DNA of 64,000 nucleotides, from contig JAJYQP010000081.1 in the NCBI GenBank assembly GCA_021794525.1, positions 1 to 64,000 on the forward strand, read 5' to 3'. This stretch comes from Pseudomonadota bacterium. GTDB taxonomy: Bacteria > Pseudomonadota > Alphaproteobacteria > Sphingomonadales > Sphingomonadaceae. Shown here piece by piece: positions 43,825 through 54,060 of the stretch. Under the pieces are notes generated by a model. It was given only the letters and a program-made list of their open reading frames with translations, did no database searches and was not told where the DNA came from. The stretch's first letter is position 1. Each line of letters begins with the position of its first letter. Both the position numbers and the translations under genes were made by a program.

Positions 43825-45642
43825 ATGACCGACCTTTCCAAGATCCGCAACTTTTCCATCATTGCCCACATCGACCATGGCAAGTCGACGCTCGCCGACC
43901 GCCTGATCCAGCAGACGGGCGGCCTGACCGAGCGCGAGATGTCCGAGCAGGTGCTCGACAACATGGACATCGAGAAGGAGCGCGGGATAACCATCAAGGC
44001 GCAGACGGTGCGCCTGACCTACACCGCGCGCGACGGCGAAACCTACGAGCTCAACCTCATGGACACGCCCGGCCACGTCGACTTCGCCTATGAGGTCAGC
44101 CGGAGCCTCGCCGCCTGCGAAGGCGCGCTGCTGGTGGTCGACGCCGCGCAGGGGGTGGAGGCGCAGACGCTCGCCAATGTCTACCAGTCGATCGAGCACG
44201 ATCACGAGATCGTCCCCGTTATCAACAAGATCGACCTCCCCGCCGCCGAGCCCGAGAAAGTCCGCGCCGAGATCGAGGACATCATCGGCATCGACGCCAG
44301 CGAGGCCGTGCTCACCAGCGCGAAATCGGGAATCGGTATCGAGGACGTGCTCGAGGCAGTCGTCCAGAAGATCCCGCCACCGAAAGGCGACCGCGACGCG
44401 CCGCTCAAGGCGAGCCTCGTCGACAGCTGGTACGATCCCTACCTCGGCGTCGTCATCCTCGTGCGCGTGATCGACGGCGTCATCCGCAAGGGCCTCCACG
44501 TCAAGTTCATGCAGGGCGGCACCGAGCATCTCATCGACCGCGTTGGCGCCTTCACCCCCAAGCGCGTGGACCTGCCCGAGATCGCGGCGGGCGAGATCGG
44601 CTTCATCACCGCGCAGATCAAGGAGGTCGAGCAGGCGCGCGTCGGCGACACCATCACCACGGTCAAGGGCGGCGCCACCCAGCCGCTCCCCGGCTACAAG
44701 GAAGTCCAGCCGGTGGTGTTTTGCGGCCTGTTCCCGGTCGACGCCGCCGATTTCGAGAAGCTGCGCGAGAGCATCGCCAAGCTGCGGCTGAACGACGCCA
44801 GCTTCTCCTACGAGATGGAGAACTCCGCCGCGCTGGGCTTCGGCTTCCGCGCCGGCTTCCTCGGCCTGCTGCACCTGGAAATCATCCAGGAGCGCCTCTC
44901 CAGAGAATACGACCTCGACCTCATCACCACCGCGCCATCAGTCGAATACCGGCTCCAGCTCAACAAGAGCCGGACCGACGACGCGCGCAAGATGATGCTC
45001 CACAACCCCGCCGACTGGCCCGATCAGAACCGGATCGAAAGCGTGGAGGAGCCGTGGATCAAGGCGACGATCTACACGCCCGATGAATATCTCGGTGCCA
45101 TCCTCAAGCTGTGCCAGGACCGGCGCGGCATCCAGACCGGGCTGACATACGTGGGGGGCCGCGCCCAGGTGAGCTACGAGTTGCCGCTGAACGAGGTGGT
45201 GTTCGACTTCTACGACCGGCTGAAGAGCATCAGCCGCGGCTACGCCAGCTTCGATTACGAGCCGATCGGCCTGCGCGAAGGCGACCTCGTCAAGATGAAC
45301 ATCCTCGTCAACAACGAGCCGGTCGACGCGCTGAGCCTGATCGTCCACCGCGCCAACGCCGAGGCGAGGGGCCGCGGCATGTGCGAGCGCCTCAAGGACC
45401 TCATCCCTCGTCACCTGTTCAAGATCCCGATCCAGGCCGCGATCGGCGGCAAGGTCATCGCCCGCGAAACCATCGCCGCGCTGCGCAAGGACGTGACCGC
45501 GAAGTGCTATGGCGGGGATATCACGCGCAAGAAGAAGCTGCTGGAGAAGCAGAAGAAGGGCAAGGCGCGGATGCGGGAATATGGGAACGTCAGCATCCCG
45601 CAGGAGGCGTTTATCGCCGCGCTGAGGATGGGGGAGGAGTAG
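43825..45642 (+). CDS. lepA: elongation factor 4 (LepA)
   Basis: LepA is a translational GTPase that back-translocates stalled ribosomes or aids initiation. The 605-residue protein has the G motifs [18 protein letters not shown] and [11 protein letters not shown], an EF-G-like middle ([16 protein letters not shown]) and the LepA C-terminus with [28 protein letters not shown] in two parts. Located 43 bases after the GGDEF-EAL 2 gene. Confidence 0.98.
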   Translation: MTDLSKIRNFSIIAHIDHGKSTLADRLIQQTGGLTEREMSEQVLDNMDIEKERGITIKAQTVRLTYTARDGETYELNLMDTPGHVDFAYEVSRSLAACEGALLVVDAAQGVEAQTLANVYQSIEHDHEIVPVINKIDLPAAEPEKVRAEIEDIIGIDASEAVLTSAKSGIGIEDVLEAVVQKIPPPKGDRDAPLKASLVDSWYDPYLGVVILVRVIDGVIRKGLHVKFMQGGTEHLIDRVGAFTPKRVDLPEIAAGEIGFITAQIKEVEQARVGDTITTVKGGATQPLPGYKEVQPVVFCGLFPVDAADFEKLRESIAKLRLNDASFSYEMENSAALGFGFRAGFLGLLHLEIIQERLSREYDLDLITTAPSVEYRLQLNKSRTDDARKMMLHNPADWPDQNRIESVEEPWIKATIYTPDEYLGAILKLCQDRRGIQTGLTYVGGRAQVSYELPLNEVVFDFYDRLKSISRGYASFDYEPIGLREGDLVKMNILVNNEPVDALSLIVHRANAEARGRGMCERLKDLIPRHLFKIPIQAAIGGKVIARETIAALRKDVTAKCYGGDITRKKKLLEKQKKGKARMREYGNVSIPQEAFIAALRMGEE

Positions 45643-45684
45643 ACCCTCACCACCTCTCGGCGCTGGGCCTTGCCCGACGCAGGC

Positions 45685-47484
45685 TCAGGCGGCGGCCCGG
45701 CGCCCGGTCTGTTGGCCGCCTTCGGCGGTCGAACTCTCCACCCGGTTCCGGCCATTATGCTTGGCGCGGTAGAGCAGGGCGTCTGTCGCCTGCATCGCCT
45801 CGGTCACGCCGATCGGCTTGTCGATCCGCTTGAGGCCGATGCTGGCGGTGATCGACAGCGGCACACCGTCGGGCGCGCGGGGCATGATCGCGGCGATGGC
45901 CCCGCGCAGTTCCTCGCACAAGGCCTCGCTGCTGGCGAAATCTGGCTGGATGTCGATCAGCGCGAACTCCTCGCCCCCGAGCCGCGCGAAGCTGCGCGTC
46001 GGGGTGACGTAGCCGCGCATCACCCGGGCGACCGCGCGCAGCACGTCGTCGCCGAAGACATGGCCATGGGCATCGTTGACCGCCTTGAAATGGTCGAGAT
46101 CGACGATTGCGAACGCCAGCGGGCGCTGGCCGGCGATCGCCAGCGCCCGGTCTAGCTGGCGCAGCAGCAGGCGGCGGTTGGGGAGGGCAGTGAGCGCATC
46201 GGTTTCAGAGGCCTCGATGGCATCGAGCTCGGTCCGCTTACGCTCGGTGACGTCGCGGATCGTGACCGCGAAGCCACGCAGGGTAAGCCCGTCGCTGTTG
46301 GAAGTAGCGGTGCGCAGCTTGGCCTCCAACCAGCGCTCATCCCCATCGGCAGTCATCACGGGGCGTTCCAGCACCACCGTCTCGACGGGGTTCATCCGCG
46401 CATCCTCGATCGCCTCGCGCACGAGCGCAGCGTCGAGCGGGTCGAAAAACACTTCGAGGTGGTGGCCCTCCAGCTCGCTGATCCCGGTGAAGCGCTCGCC
46501 CGCGCACGAGGAGAAACGGATCGTCCCCTGCTCGTCAAGGTTCACCAGCGCATCGTCGGAGTTCTCCGTAATGAGCCGGTTGACTGCCTTGCGATAGGCA
46601 AGTTCCTCGAGAACCATCCGGTACTGACGCAGTGCGACCGAACAGGGAATCGCGAGCAGCGTGAGCGTTGCGAGGTAGAACTGGAGGAAGAACAGTTTGC
46701 CTCTCATGTCGAAGGCCAGGTTCGAGATGTCCGACGCGCCGCGGTCCAGCGAAATGACGGCGACCGTGCCGATGATCACGATCCCGATCGCGCTTCCGGC
46801 GCGACCGCAGCGAAGCGCGGCGAACATTAGCGGCACGATGGGCAGGAACAGCAGTGGCAGGCGGTATACATCGAGTGCCACGAAGCTCACGACAAGTATT
46901 GCCGCCATGTGCAGCACGAATTCGGTCGGGCGGGCGGGATGGGTATCGCGCTCGCCGGTGCTTGACAGGGCGTTGATGACGAAGTGAACGATCGGAAAGC
47001 CGATCAGCGTTCCGAGGGCGTGGCCGGTCAGCCAGCTCTCGAAGTGATACAGCACGCCGCCCGGTGCCGCGGTGTTCGCCGCAAGGGCGCCGAAAAGGCC
47101 CGCGGTGGCCGGGGCGATAGCACCGCAGACGAGGATCAGCACCGACAGGCCCGCGATCGAGTTGAGCCAGTCGCGCTGGGGGCGCGCTGCCAGCAGCAGC
47201 AGCGCGGCGAACGAGATCTCGAACACGTTGACGACCGCGAACGGCAGGGCCATGTGCAGGCCGAAGCCGAACAGCGAAGTCGCCAATGCACTGGTAACGG
47301 CCATGGCGACGAGGGCGACCGGCCACTCCTTGCGCTCGATGCTGGTCAGCCATCCGATGCCGATCGCCGTCCCGAACCAGACCAGCGCGAGACCGCCGTG
47401 ATGGCGGCTGGCGAGGATCGTGGCCGAGATTACGACGAAGAAGGCGCTCCCGAACAGCACCGTGCGAACACGTTGATCGGCCAT
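45685..47484 (-). CDS. MASE1-PAS-GGDEF diguanylate cyclase
   Basis: A 599-residue membrane protein: eight or nine N-terminal membrane helices (residues about 10-290, MASE1-like sensor with PLLFLPIVPLMFAALRCG), a PAS domain (ITENSDDALVNLDEQGTIRFSSC to TIRDVTERK) and a GGDEF domain with RLGGEEF (near residue 520) and DLDHFKAVND. No EAL and no RxxD inhibitory site. It is likely an active c-di-GMP synthase responding to an unknown signal. AAGGGG seven bases upstream supports the ATG at 47484. It is the third c-di-GMP gene in 8 kb and convergent with lepA. Confidence 0.9.
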   Translation of the reverse strand: MADQRVRTVLFGSAFFVVISATILASRHHGGLALVWFGTAIGIGWLTSIERKEWPVALVAMAVTSALATSLFGFGLHMALPFAVVNVFEISFAALLLLAARPQRDWLNSIAGLSVLILVCGAIAPATAGLFGALAANTAAPGGVLYHFESWLTGHALGTLIGFPIVHFVINALSSTGERDTHPARPTEFVLHMAAILVVSFVALDVYRLPLLFLPIVPLMFAALRCGRAGSAIGIVIIGTVAVISLDRGASDISNLAFDMRGKLFFLQFYLATLTLLAIPCSVALRQYRMVLEELAYRKAVNRLITENSDDALVNLDEQGTIRFSSCAGERFTGISELEGHHLEVFFDPLDAALVREAIEDARMNPVETVVLERPVMTADGDERWLEAKLRTATSNSDGLTLRGFAVTIRDVTERKRTELDAIEASETDALTALPNRRLLLRQLDRALAIAGQRPLAFAIVDLDHFKAVNDAHGHVFGDDVLRAVARVMRGYVTPTRSFARLGGEEFALIDIQPDFASSEALCEELRGAIAAIMPRAPDGVPLSITASIGLKRIDKPIGVTEAMQATDALLYRAKHNGRNRVESSTAEGGQQTGRRAAA

Positions 47485-47576
47485 CCTGTTGCCCCTTCTC
47501 GTCAACGCACTCTTAGTTAATGGAATACTGGAATTCGGTGTTACCGGACCTACGCAAGATACCTAATCGCCGTGCT

Positions 47577-48578
47577 CTAGAGCGCGTTCAGGACCTGATC
47601 TGGCGGGCGGTGGCCGTCGGCCCAGACGCGGATGTTGGCTATGACCTTGTGCCCGGACTCCGCCCGTCCTTCGCGCGTGGCGCTGCCGATGTGTGGAAGC
47701 GTCATGACATTTGCGATCTTGAGGAGGCGGGGGTCGACATCCGGCTCGTCGGGATAGACGTCGAGGCCGGCGCCGCCGAGGCGGCCTTCCTCCAGCGCGC
47801 CGATCAGCGCCTCCTGGTCGATGAGGTCGCCGCGGGCGGTGTTGATGAGGCAGGCGTCTGGTTTCATCAGGGCGATGCGCACGGCGTCGATCATGTGGCG
47901 ACTGTCGGCGTTGGCGGGGCAATGGAGGGTCAGGACGTCAGCCTGCGCCACCAGTTCGTCCAGCGTCTCGACGTGGCGGGCGCCCAGCATCCGCTCGATA
48001 GCCTCGGGCAGGCGCTTGCGGTTGTGATAGGCGATCTCCAGCCCGAAGGCGCGGGCGCGATGCGCCACCGCCTGCCCGATGCGGCCCATGCCGACGATGC
48101 CCAGCGTCTTGCCGGCAAGCTTCACGCCCAGCAGCGCCGTCGGCGTCCAGCCGCTCCACTCGCCGCGCCGGACCATCGCGATCCCCTCGCGAACCCGCCG
48201 AGGCAGACCGATGATCATCTCCATCGCGATGTCCGCCGTGTCGTCGGTGAAGACGCCCGGCGTGTTGGTGACGATTATCTGGCGCGCGGCGGCGGCCTTG
48301 AGGTCGATGTGGTCGGTCCCGGCGCCGAAGCTGGCGATCAGCTTGAGGTCGGACCCGGCCTCGGCAATCAGCGCGCCATCGATGCGGTCGGTGACGGTGG
48401 GCACCAGCACGTCGCTGGTCTGCATCGCCGCCACCAGTTCCTCGCGCGAGAGCGGCCGGTCCTCGCGGTTGAGCGTCGCATCGAACAGCTCGGCGAGCCG
48501 GTCCTCGACCTCCCGCAGGAGATGGCGGGTGACGAACACGCGCGGGCGGCGGCCGAGTGGCTGGGTGACGGCGGGCAT
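47577..48578 (-). CDS. D-isomer-specific 2-hydroxyacid dehydrogenase
   Basis: A 333-residue NAD(P)-dependent dehydrogenase of the glyoxylate/hydroxypyruvate reductase or formate dehydrogenase class. NAD motif GIVGMGRIGQAVA and HNR after it, catalytic Arg in NTARGDLID, Glu in DVYPDEPDVD and His in LPHIGSATREGR. FASFGAGTDHIDL-like (IASFGAGTDHIDL) is typical of GRHPR. The ATG at 48578 is used; the frame runs open upstream through low-complexity codons. Confidence 0.88.
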   Translation of the reverse strand: MPAVTQPLGRRPRVFVTRHLLREVEDRLAELFDATLNREDRPLSREELVAAMQTSDVLVPTVTDRIDGALIAEAGSDLKLIASFGAGTDHIDLKAAAARQIIVTNTPGVFTDDTADIAMEMIIGLPRRVREGIAMVRRGEWSGWTPTALLGVKLAGKTLGIVGMGRIGQAVAHRARAFGLEIAYHNRKRLPEAIERMLGARHVETLDELVAQADVLTLHCPANADSRHMIDAVRIALMKPDACLINTARGDLIDQEALIGALEEGRLGGAGLDVYPDEPDVDPRLLKIANVMTLPHIGSATREGRAESGHKVIANIRVWADGHRPPDQVLNAL

Positions 48579-48709
48579 CGCTGCGACCGCTAGGTGAGAC
48601 GCGCGGGGGTGGTCAAGGGGCGCGCGCTCCGCAAGGCTGCCGCGGCGGTGGCAAGTGCCGGTAACCATGTTGCATTTAACGGGTCTTCGCATTACCCCGC
48701 AGGCAGACG

Positions 48710-49180
48710 ATGAAGCGGCCCGTCACTCTCCTCGCAGCGACGATCCTTGTGGCAGGCCCGGCCTATGCGCAGGACCGGGAGGTGCCCTATTGGGCGACTA
48801 TCCGCGGCAGCGCGAGCGAGCTCAACATGCGGGTCGGGCCAAGTGCGGACTACCCCGTCTCGTGGGTTTACCGCCGTCCGGGGCTGCCGGTGAAGGTGGT
48901 GCGCGTGCACGAGAGCTGGCGGCTGATCGAGGACCCGTCCGGCACGCGCGGCTGGGTTGCCTCCCGCTTGCTGAGCCCGGATCGCGGCGCCATCGTGACA
49001 GGCGGCCGGCCAACCGCTATGCGCGACGGGGCCAGCGCGCAGGCGAACCTGAAATGGTTCGTCGAGGCCGGCGTGGTCGGTCGCTTGGGAGAGTGCGTGG
49101 CGGGATGGTGCCGCTTCAGCGTCGACAAGCGTTCAGGCTGGGTCGAGCAGAATCGCTTGTGGGGCGCTGCCGAAACATGA
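48710..49180 (+). CDS. exported SH3-domain protein
   Basis: A 156-residue secreted protein with signal peptide (LLAATILVAGPAYA) and two SH3-like repeats: ELNMRVGPSADYPVSWVY with GTRGWVASRLL, and GVVGRLGECVAGWCRFSVD with SGWVEQNRLWG. These are the bacterial SH3_4 type (COG3807) of envelope proteins. It is divergent from the dehydrogenase across 131 bases. Ligand unknown, perhaps peptidoglycan. Confidence 0.85.
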   Translation: MKRPVTLLAATILVAGPAYAQDREVPYWATIRGSASELNMRVGPSADYPVSWVYRRPGLPVKVVRVHESWRLIEDPSGTRGWVASRLLSPDRGAIVTGGRPTAMRDGASAQANLKWFVEAGVVGRLGECVAGWCRFSVDKRSGWVEQNRLWGAAET

Positions 49181-49223
49181 GCGCGACGCGGGGGCGGCGC
49201 AGGCCACCCCCGGTTCGACCGTA

Positions 49224-49634
49224 TCAGGCGCCGACCTTGCGGACGGTCGAGTGGACCTTGCCGTCAGGACCCGTGACCTGGAAGCTGCCGTCAGCTGCGG
49301 GAACACTGGCGGTGTAGCAGACCTCGGGAGCAGTGCCCTCCGGATCGAAGCAGCTCTTGGCGCCATCCATCCGCCATGTGCCCTTCGTTTCCTTGCCATT
49401 GGCGACATCGACGTAGGTTCCGTCGGACTTGACGGTCTCGGTCACCTTGGTCCCGTCAGCCAGCGTGACCTCGTAAGTTCCGGCCATATTGCCGGTTGCG
49501 GGCTCGGTCACGGCGGGAGCGGGCGCCATTGCGGTGTCGGTCGCCACCGGCGTCTCCACGGTGGTCTTTTCCGTCTTGTTGCAGCCCGAAAGGACCAGCA
49601 CGGCGGCGGCGGCGAACAGCATCGGCTTGATCAT
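49224..49634 (-). CDS. hypothetical small lipoprotein
   Basis: A 136-residue protein with a lipoprotein signal ending VLVLSGC, an Ala/Pro/Thr linker and a C-terminal beta domain (GTYEVTLADGTKVTETVKSDG, GTWRMDGAKSCFDPEG, VCYTAS) with two Cys likely disulfide-bonded. It resembles other small Sphingomonadales lipoproteins without known function. GGGGAG precedes the ATG. Confidence 0.8.
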   Translation of the reverse strand: MIKPMLFAAAAVLVLSGCNKTEKTTVETPVATDTAMAPAPAVTEPATGNMAGTYEVTLADGTKVTETVKSDGTYVDVANGKETKGTWRMDGAKSCFDPEGTAPEVCYTASVPAADGSFQVTGPDGKVHSTVRKVGA

Positions 49635-49694
49635 GATTGGACTCCCCTTGCGCCCTGCGGCTTGCACGGCGTCAACGTACCAATGCGCGGACTG

Positions 49695-50891
49695 TCAGAC
49701 CAGTTCCACCGCGACCGCAGTCGCCTCGCCACCGCCGATGCAGAGCGAGGCGACGCCCTTCTTGAGCCCCTTCTGCCTGAGGGCATTGAGAAGCGTCACG
49801 ATGATGCGGGTGCCGCTGGCCCCGATCGGGTGTCCGAGCGCGGTCGCGCCGCCGTTCACGTTCACCTTGTCGTGCGGGATGCCGAGGTCATGCATCGCGA
49901 ACATGGCGACGCAGGCGAAGGCCTCGTTGACCTCGAACAGGTCCACATCGCCCACCGTCCAGCCCGCCTTGTCGAGCACCTTCGTGATCGCGCCCACCGG
50001 GGCGATGGTGAAATCCTTGGGTTCGCGCGCGTGGGCGGCCATGGCGACGATCCTTGCAACCGGCTGCGCGCCCTTGGCCCTGGCCGCGCTCTCGCGCGCC
50101 AGCACCACCGCGGCGGCGCCGTCGCTGATCGAGCTGGAACTCGCCGCAGTGATCGTGCCGTCCTTGGCGAAAGCGGCACGCAGCTCGCGGATCTTCTCGG
50201 GATTGCCCTTGGGCGGCTGCTCGTCGGTGTCGACGGTGACCTCGCCCTTGCGGGTCCTGACCGTTACCGGCACCACCTCGTCGGCAAAGGCGCCGGTGGT
50301 GATCGCTTCGTTCGCGCGACGCAGCGATTCCACCGAGTAATCGTCCATGTTCTCGCGCGTGAGCTGGTATTCGTTCGCGGTGTCCTGCGCGAAGCTGCCC
50401 ATCGCGCGGCCCGCATCATAGGCGTCCTCCAGCCCGTCGAGGAACATATGGTCATAGGCGGTGTCGTGCCCGATGCGCGCGCCGCTGCGGTGCTTCTTGA
50501 GCAGATAGGGCGCGTTCGTCATACTCTCCATGCCGCCCGCGATGGCGAGGTCCATGCTGCCTGCCGCCAGCGCCTCGGACGCCATGATGACCGTCTGCAT
50601 GCCGCTGCCGCAGACCTTGTTGACCGTGGTCGCCTGCACCGACTTGGGCAGGCCCGCCTTCAGCGCTGCCTGGCGGGCAGGGGCCTGGCCGAGGCCGGCG
50701 GGGAGCACGCAGCCCATGTAGATGCGCTCGATATCCTCGCCCGACACACCCGAGCGCTCGACCGCCGCCTTGACCGCAGTGGCGCCCAGATCAGTCGCGG
50801 AAACCTCGGCCAGCGCACCTTGCATCCCGCCCATCGGGGTGCGGGCATAGGAGAGGATGACGATCGGGTCGGCGGCGCTGAACTGGGGCAT
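49695..50891 (-). CDS. acetyl-CoA C-acetyltransferase (thiolase)
   Basis: A biosynthetic-type thiolase (398 residues) condensing two acetyl-CoA, or cleaving 3-ketoacyl-CoA. Catalytic residues are in VNKVCGSGMQ (Cys), ALGHPIGASG (His) and CIGGGEA (second Cys). GGMESMTNAPYLL is typical of acetoacetyl-CoA thiolases. The ATG at 50891 gives the expected N-terminus. It could serve PHB synthesis or degradation of branched acids; no phaB is adjacent. Confidence 0.94.
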   Translation of the reverse strand: MPQFSAADPIVILSYARTPMGGMQGALAEVSATDLGATAVKAAVERSGVSGEDIERIYMGCVLPAGLGQAPARQAALKAGLPKSVQATTVNKVCGSGMQTVIMASEALAAGSMDLAIAGGMESMTNAPYLLKKHRSGARIGHDTAYDHMFLDGLEDAYDAGRAMGSFAQDTANEYQLTRENMDDYSVESLRRANEAITTGAFADEVVPVTVRTRKGEVTVDTDEQPPKGNPEKIRELRAAFAKDGTITAASSSSISDGAAAVVLARESAARAKGAQPVARIVAMAAHAREPKDFTIAPVGAITKVLDKAGWTVGDVDLFEVNEAFACVAMFAMHDLGIPHDKVNVNGGATALGHPIGASGTRIIVTLLNALRQKGLKKGVASLCIGGGEATAVAVELV

Positions 50892-51048
50892 GACGGGTCT
50901 TTCTGAAACTGGGTTGCCCGGCATCTAGGACGCCACTCGCCCGATGGCAAACGCTACGGTCTTCGCCGCCGCGCAGGTCGTTCGGCGCTTGCCAAACCGC
51001 GGGCGAGCGCCGAAAACGGGTTGCATAAGCGAACGGAAAGGATGCGGG

Positions 51049-52479
51049 ATGGCCGACAACCGGAAGAGCGAGATGGAGCGCGTGATCAGGGTGCAGCGCG
51101 ACGCGCACCATGCCGCGCGACCCGAACCGATGGACCGGCGCAAGGACCGCATCCGCCGTGCGATGGATCTGCTCAAGACCAATGCCGACGAATTGAACCG
51201 CGCGATGAGCGCCGATTTCGGCAGCCGCAGCCCCATCCAGTCGATGATTACCGACATCGCCGGCACGGTGAGTTTCGGGAAATACTGCCTCAAGAACATG
51301 GACAAATGGGCGAGGGCGGAAAGGCGCCACGTCCAGTTTCCGCTCGGCCTGCTCGGCGCGAAGGCCGAACTGCGTTACGAGCCGAAGGGCGTGATCGGCA
51401 TCCTCAGCCCGTGGAACTTCCCGGTCAATCTGACCTTCGGCCCGCTGATGCAGGTTTTCGCCGCGGGCAACCGCGCGATGATCAAGCCGAGCGAATTCAC
51501 CGAGCGTACCAGCGAGGTGATGGCGCGGCTGGTCGAGCGGATGTTCGATCAGGACGAATGCCGTGTGTTCACCGGCCCGCCGGAAGTCGCGCAGGCCTTC
51601 AGCGAGCTGCCCTTCGATCACCTCGTCTTCACCGGCTCCACGGCCACGGGGCGCAAGGTGATGGAGGCGGCGGCGAAGAACCTCGTCCCCGTCACGCTGG
51701 AACTTGGCGGCAAGAGCCCGGTGGTGATGGGCCGCAGCGCCGATTTCGCGAAAGCCGGCGAGCGGATCGCGCTCGGCAAGATGATGAACGCAGGCCAGAT
51801 ATGCCTCGCGCCCGACTACCTCTACGTCCCCGAGGACAAGGCCGACGAGGCGGTCCACCGGGTGTGGCAGGGGACGGCGGCGATGTATCCCACGCTGCTC
51901 GAGAACGAGGATTACGCCAGCGTCGTCTCCGACCGGCATTTCGACCGCCTCAAGGGGCTGGTGGCCGATGCGAAAGAGAAGGGTGCGGAGGTGATCGAGG
52001 TCAATCCGGGCGACGAGGACTTTTCCAGCACCAACGCGCGCAAGATGCCGCTCACGATCCTCAGGAACGTGACCGAAGACATGAAGGCGATGCAGGAGGA
52101 AATCTTCGGCCCGGTGCTGCCGGTCAAGACCTACAGTAGGATCGAGGAGGCGATCGACTACGTGAACCAGCACGACCGCCCGCTGGGGTTGTATTACTTC
52201 GGCGAGGACTCGTCCGAGCGCGAGAAGGTGCTGACGAAGACAATCAGCGGCGGCGTGACGGTGAACGACGTGGTCTTCCACGTCTCGATGGAAGACCTGC
52301 CCTTCGGCGGGGTGGGACCGTCAGGCATGGGCAGCTACCACGGCGTGGAAGGCTTCCGCGAATTCAGCCACGCGCGCAGCGTCTATACCCAGCCGAAGAT
52401 CGACATCGCCAAGCTGGGCGGCTTCAAACCGCCTTATGGCAAGGCGAGCGAGAAGGCGGCGAAGACGCTGATGAAGTGA
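51049..52479 (+). CDS. coniferyl aldehyde dehydrogenase-like ALDH
   Basis: A 476-residue aldehyde dehydrogenase resembling CalB-type coniferyl aldehyde dehydrogenases. Landmarks are LSPWNFPVNLTFGPLMQ, FTGSTATGRKV, the Glu in LELGGKSPVV, the Cys in NAGQICLAPDYL, and SMEDLPFGGVGPSGMGSYHG. A C-terminal hydrophobic-free tail follows. AAGGA is suitably placed before the ATG at 51049. The substrate is a guess: aromatic or fatty aldehydes are both reported for the class. Confidence 0.88.
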   Translation: MADNRKSEMERVIRVQRDAHHAARPEPMDRRKDRIRRAMDLLKTNADELNRAMSADFGSRSPIQSMITDIAGTVSFGKYCLKNMDKWARAERRHVQFPLGLLGAKAELRYEPKGVIGILSPWNFPVNLTFGPLMQVFAAGNRAMIKPSEFTERTSEVMARLVERMFDQDECRVFTGPPEVAQAFSELPFDHLVFTGSTATGRKVMEAAAKNLVPVTLELGGKSPVVMGRSADFAKAGERIALGKMMNAGQICLAPDYLYVPEDKADEAVHRVWQGTAAMYPTLLENEDYASVVSDRHFDRLKGLVADAKEKGAEVIEVNPGDEDFSSTNARKMPLTILRNVTEDMKAMQEEIFGPVLPVKTYSRIEEAIDYVNQHDRPLGLYYFGEDSSEREKVLTKTISGGVTVNDVVFHVSMEDLPFGGVGPSGMGSYHGVEGFREFSHARSVYTQPKIDIAKLGGFKPPYGKASEKAAKTLMK

Positions 52480-52500
52480 GACGCGCGCGACGACGCCGGA

Positions 52501-52974
52501 TTACTGACCTTTCAGCGCGAAATCGGCGAATTTGGCGAGGATCGACTCCCAGTAGGCGATGTTGTCGATGAACAGCTCCTCGCTCATCCCGCCCGCCTCG
52601 AGATCGACGTCCATCTCGATGACCGGATCGCCGTCCTTGTCGAGATAGACCCGGCCCCAGCGATTGTCGCGGGCGTAGTCGTTCATGGCCTGGAGCGTCG
52701 GGTTCGTCTTGGGGTTGAAACCGGCGTAGAATTGCACCGACTTGCACGCCTGGCCGTTGTCGTCGCAGCCGTAGAAATAGATCGCCATCGTGTATCCGCC
52801 CATGGCGGTGTCGATCCGGGGCTCGCTCGCCTCGCCGACGCGCTTGGCCTGATAGCCTTCCTTGTGCAGGATAGCGACGATCTGCGCGACATCGGCGGTG
52901 ACCGGCTTCGCGGCGAGCGGGGCGCCGAGCGTCGACGCGAGCAGGGCCAGGGCTGTGAGCGGCAGCTTGTGCAT
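52501..52974 (-). CDS. exported YbjN domain protein
   Basis: A 157-residue protein with signal peptide (LPLTALALLASTLGAPLAA) and a YbjN-type domain (IVAILHKEGYQAKR, YFYGCDDNGQACKSVQFYAGF, WGRVYLDKDGDPVIEMDVDL). The pair of Cys flanking DDNGQA is probably disulfide-bonded outside the cytoplasm. GGGGAG six bases upstream decides for the ATG at 52974 over an earlier one at 52998. Function unknown. Confidence 0.85.
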   Translation of the reverse strand: MHKLPLTALALLASTLGAPLAAKPVTADVAQIVAILHKEGYQAKRVGEASEPRIDTAMGGYTMAIYFYGCDDNGQACKSVQFYAGFNPKTNPTLQAMNDYARDNRWGRVYLDKDGDPVIEMDVDLEAGGMSEELFIDNIAYWESILAKFADFALKGQ

Positions 52975-53131
52975 AGTTTTCTCCCCGAGGTGTTTCATCA
53001 CCGGACATAGGCTGGCAAGCGTTACCGTCCGGTTGCAGGATAACACCCCGTTTCGCGCGCTTCGCGCCCTTGCGCCGCTTCCCCGCGCGGCCTAGAGGCG
53101 CACGCAAATCAGCCCCCGCTGGGAATCACAC

Positions 53132-53506
53132 GTGGTCGATCTCGAGCAATATCTGCCGATCCTCATCTTCCTGTTCATCGCGGTGGGCATCTCCGCGCTG
53201 TTCGTGTTCCTGCCGATGGGCGTGGCGCGGCTGACGGGGGCGCATAACCCCACTGCCGACAAGCTCAGCGAATACGAATGCGGCTTCCCGGCGTTCGAGG
53301 ACCCGCGCAGCCAGTTCGACGTGCGCTTCTACCTGATCGCGATCCTGTTCATCATCTTCGATCTCGAGGCGGCGTTCCTGTTCCCCTGGGCGGTCAGCCT
53401 CGACCTCACCGGCTGGCCGGGCTGGATCACCATGATGGTGTTCCTGTTCGAGCTGATCGTCGGCTACGCCTATGCGTGGAAGATCGGCGCGCTGGAGTGG
53501 GAATGA
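53132..53506 (+). CDS. nuoA: NADH-quinone oxidoreductase subunit A, GTG start
   Basis: NuoA is a three-helix membrane subunit of complex I (124 residues). [40 protein letters not shown] is the conserved centre (given in overlapping parts: [29 protein letters not shown]). It starts with GTG at 53132 and begins the nuo operon. The 157-base gap before it, shared with the divergent YbjN gene, should hold the operon promoter, but I find no convincing -35/-10 pair. Confidence 0.95.
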   Translation: MVDLEQYLPILIFLFIAVGISALFVFLPMGVARLTGAHNPTADKLSEYECGFPAFEDPRSQFDVRFYLIAILFIIFDLEAAFLFPWAVSLDLTGWPGWITMMVFLFELIVGYAYAWKIGALEWE

Positions 53507-53507
53507 C

Positions 53508-54059
53508 ATGAACCAGCCGCATCTGGACCACGTACTGGCGAACGCCGGAACCACAGTCGCCCCGAACGCCGACTTCTACAACGCGCTGTCCTCCGAGGTG
53601 AGCGACAAGGGCTTCCTCGTGACCAGCACCGAGGAACTGTTCCAGTGGGCCCGCACCGGCAGCCTGTGGTGGATGACCTTCGGGCTCGCCTGCTGCGCGG
53701 TCGAGATGATCCACGTCAACATGCCGCGCTACGACATGGAACGCTTCGGCGTCGCCCCGCGCGCCTCCCCGCGCCAGTCGGACGTGATGATCGTCGCCGG
53801 AACGCTCTGCAACAAGATGGCCCCGGCGCTGCGCAAGGTCTACGACCAGATGTCGGACCCGAAATACGTCATCTCGATGGGCAGCTGCGCCAACGGCGGC
53901 GGTTACTACCACTATAGTTACAGCGTGGTGCGCGGCTGCGACCGGATCGTGCCCGTGGATATCTACGTCCCCGGCTGCCCTCCCACCGCCGAGGCGCTGC
54001 TCTACGGCGTGATGCAATTGCAGCGGAAGATCCGCCGCGTCGGGACGATCGAGCGCTGA
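53508..54059 (+). CDS. nuoB: NADH-quinone oxidoreductase subunit B
   Basis: NuoB holds cluster N2, the last Fe-S centre before ubiquinone. The 183-residue protein has the four Cys in [25 protein letters not shown] and [11 protein letters not shown]. It follows nuoA directly. The start at 53508 (MNQPHLDH) is one base after the nuoA stop codon. Confidence 0.97.
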   Translation: MNQPHLDHVLANAGTTVAPNADFYNALSSEVSDKGFLVTSTEELFQWARTGSLWWMTFGLACCAVEMIHVNMPRYDMERFGVAPRASPRQSDVMIVAGTLCNKMAPALRKVYDQMSDPKYVISMGSCANGGGYYHYSYSVVRGCDRIVPVDIYVPGCPPTAEALLYGVMQLQRKIRRVGTIER

Positions 54060-54060
54060 G

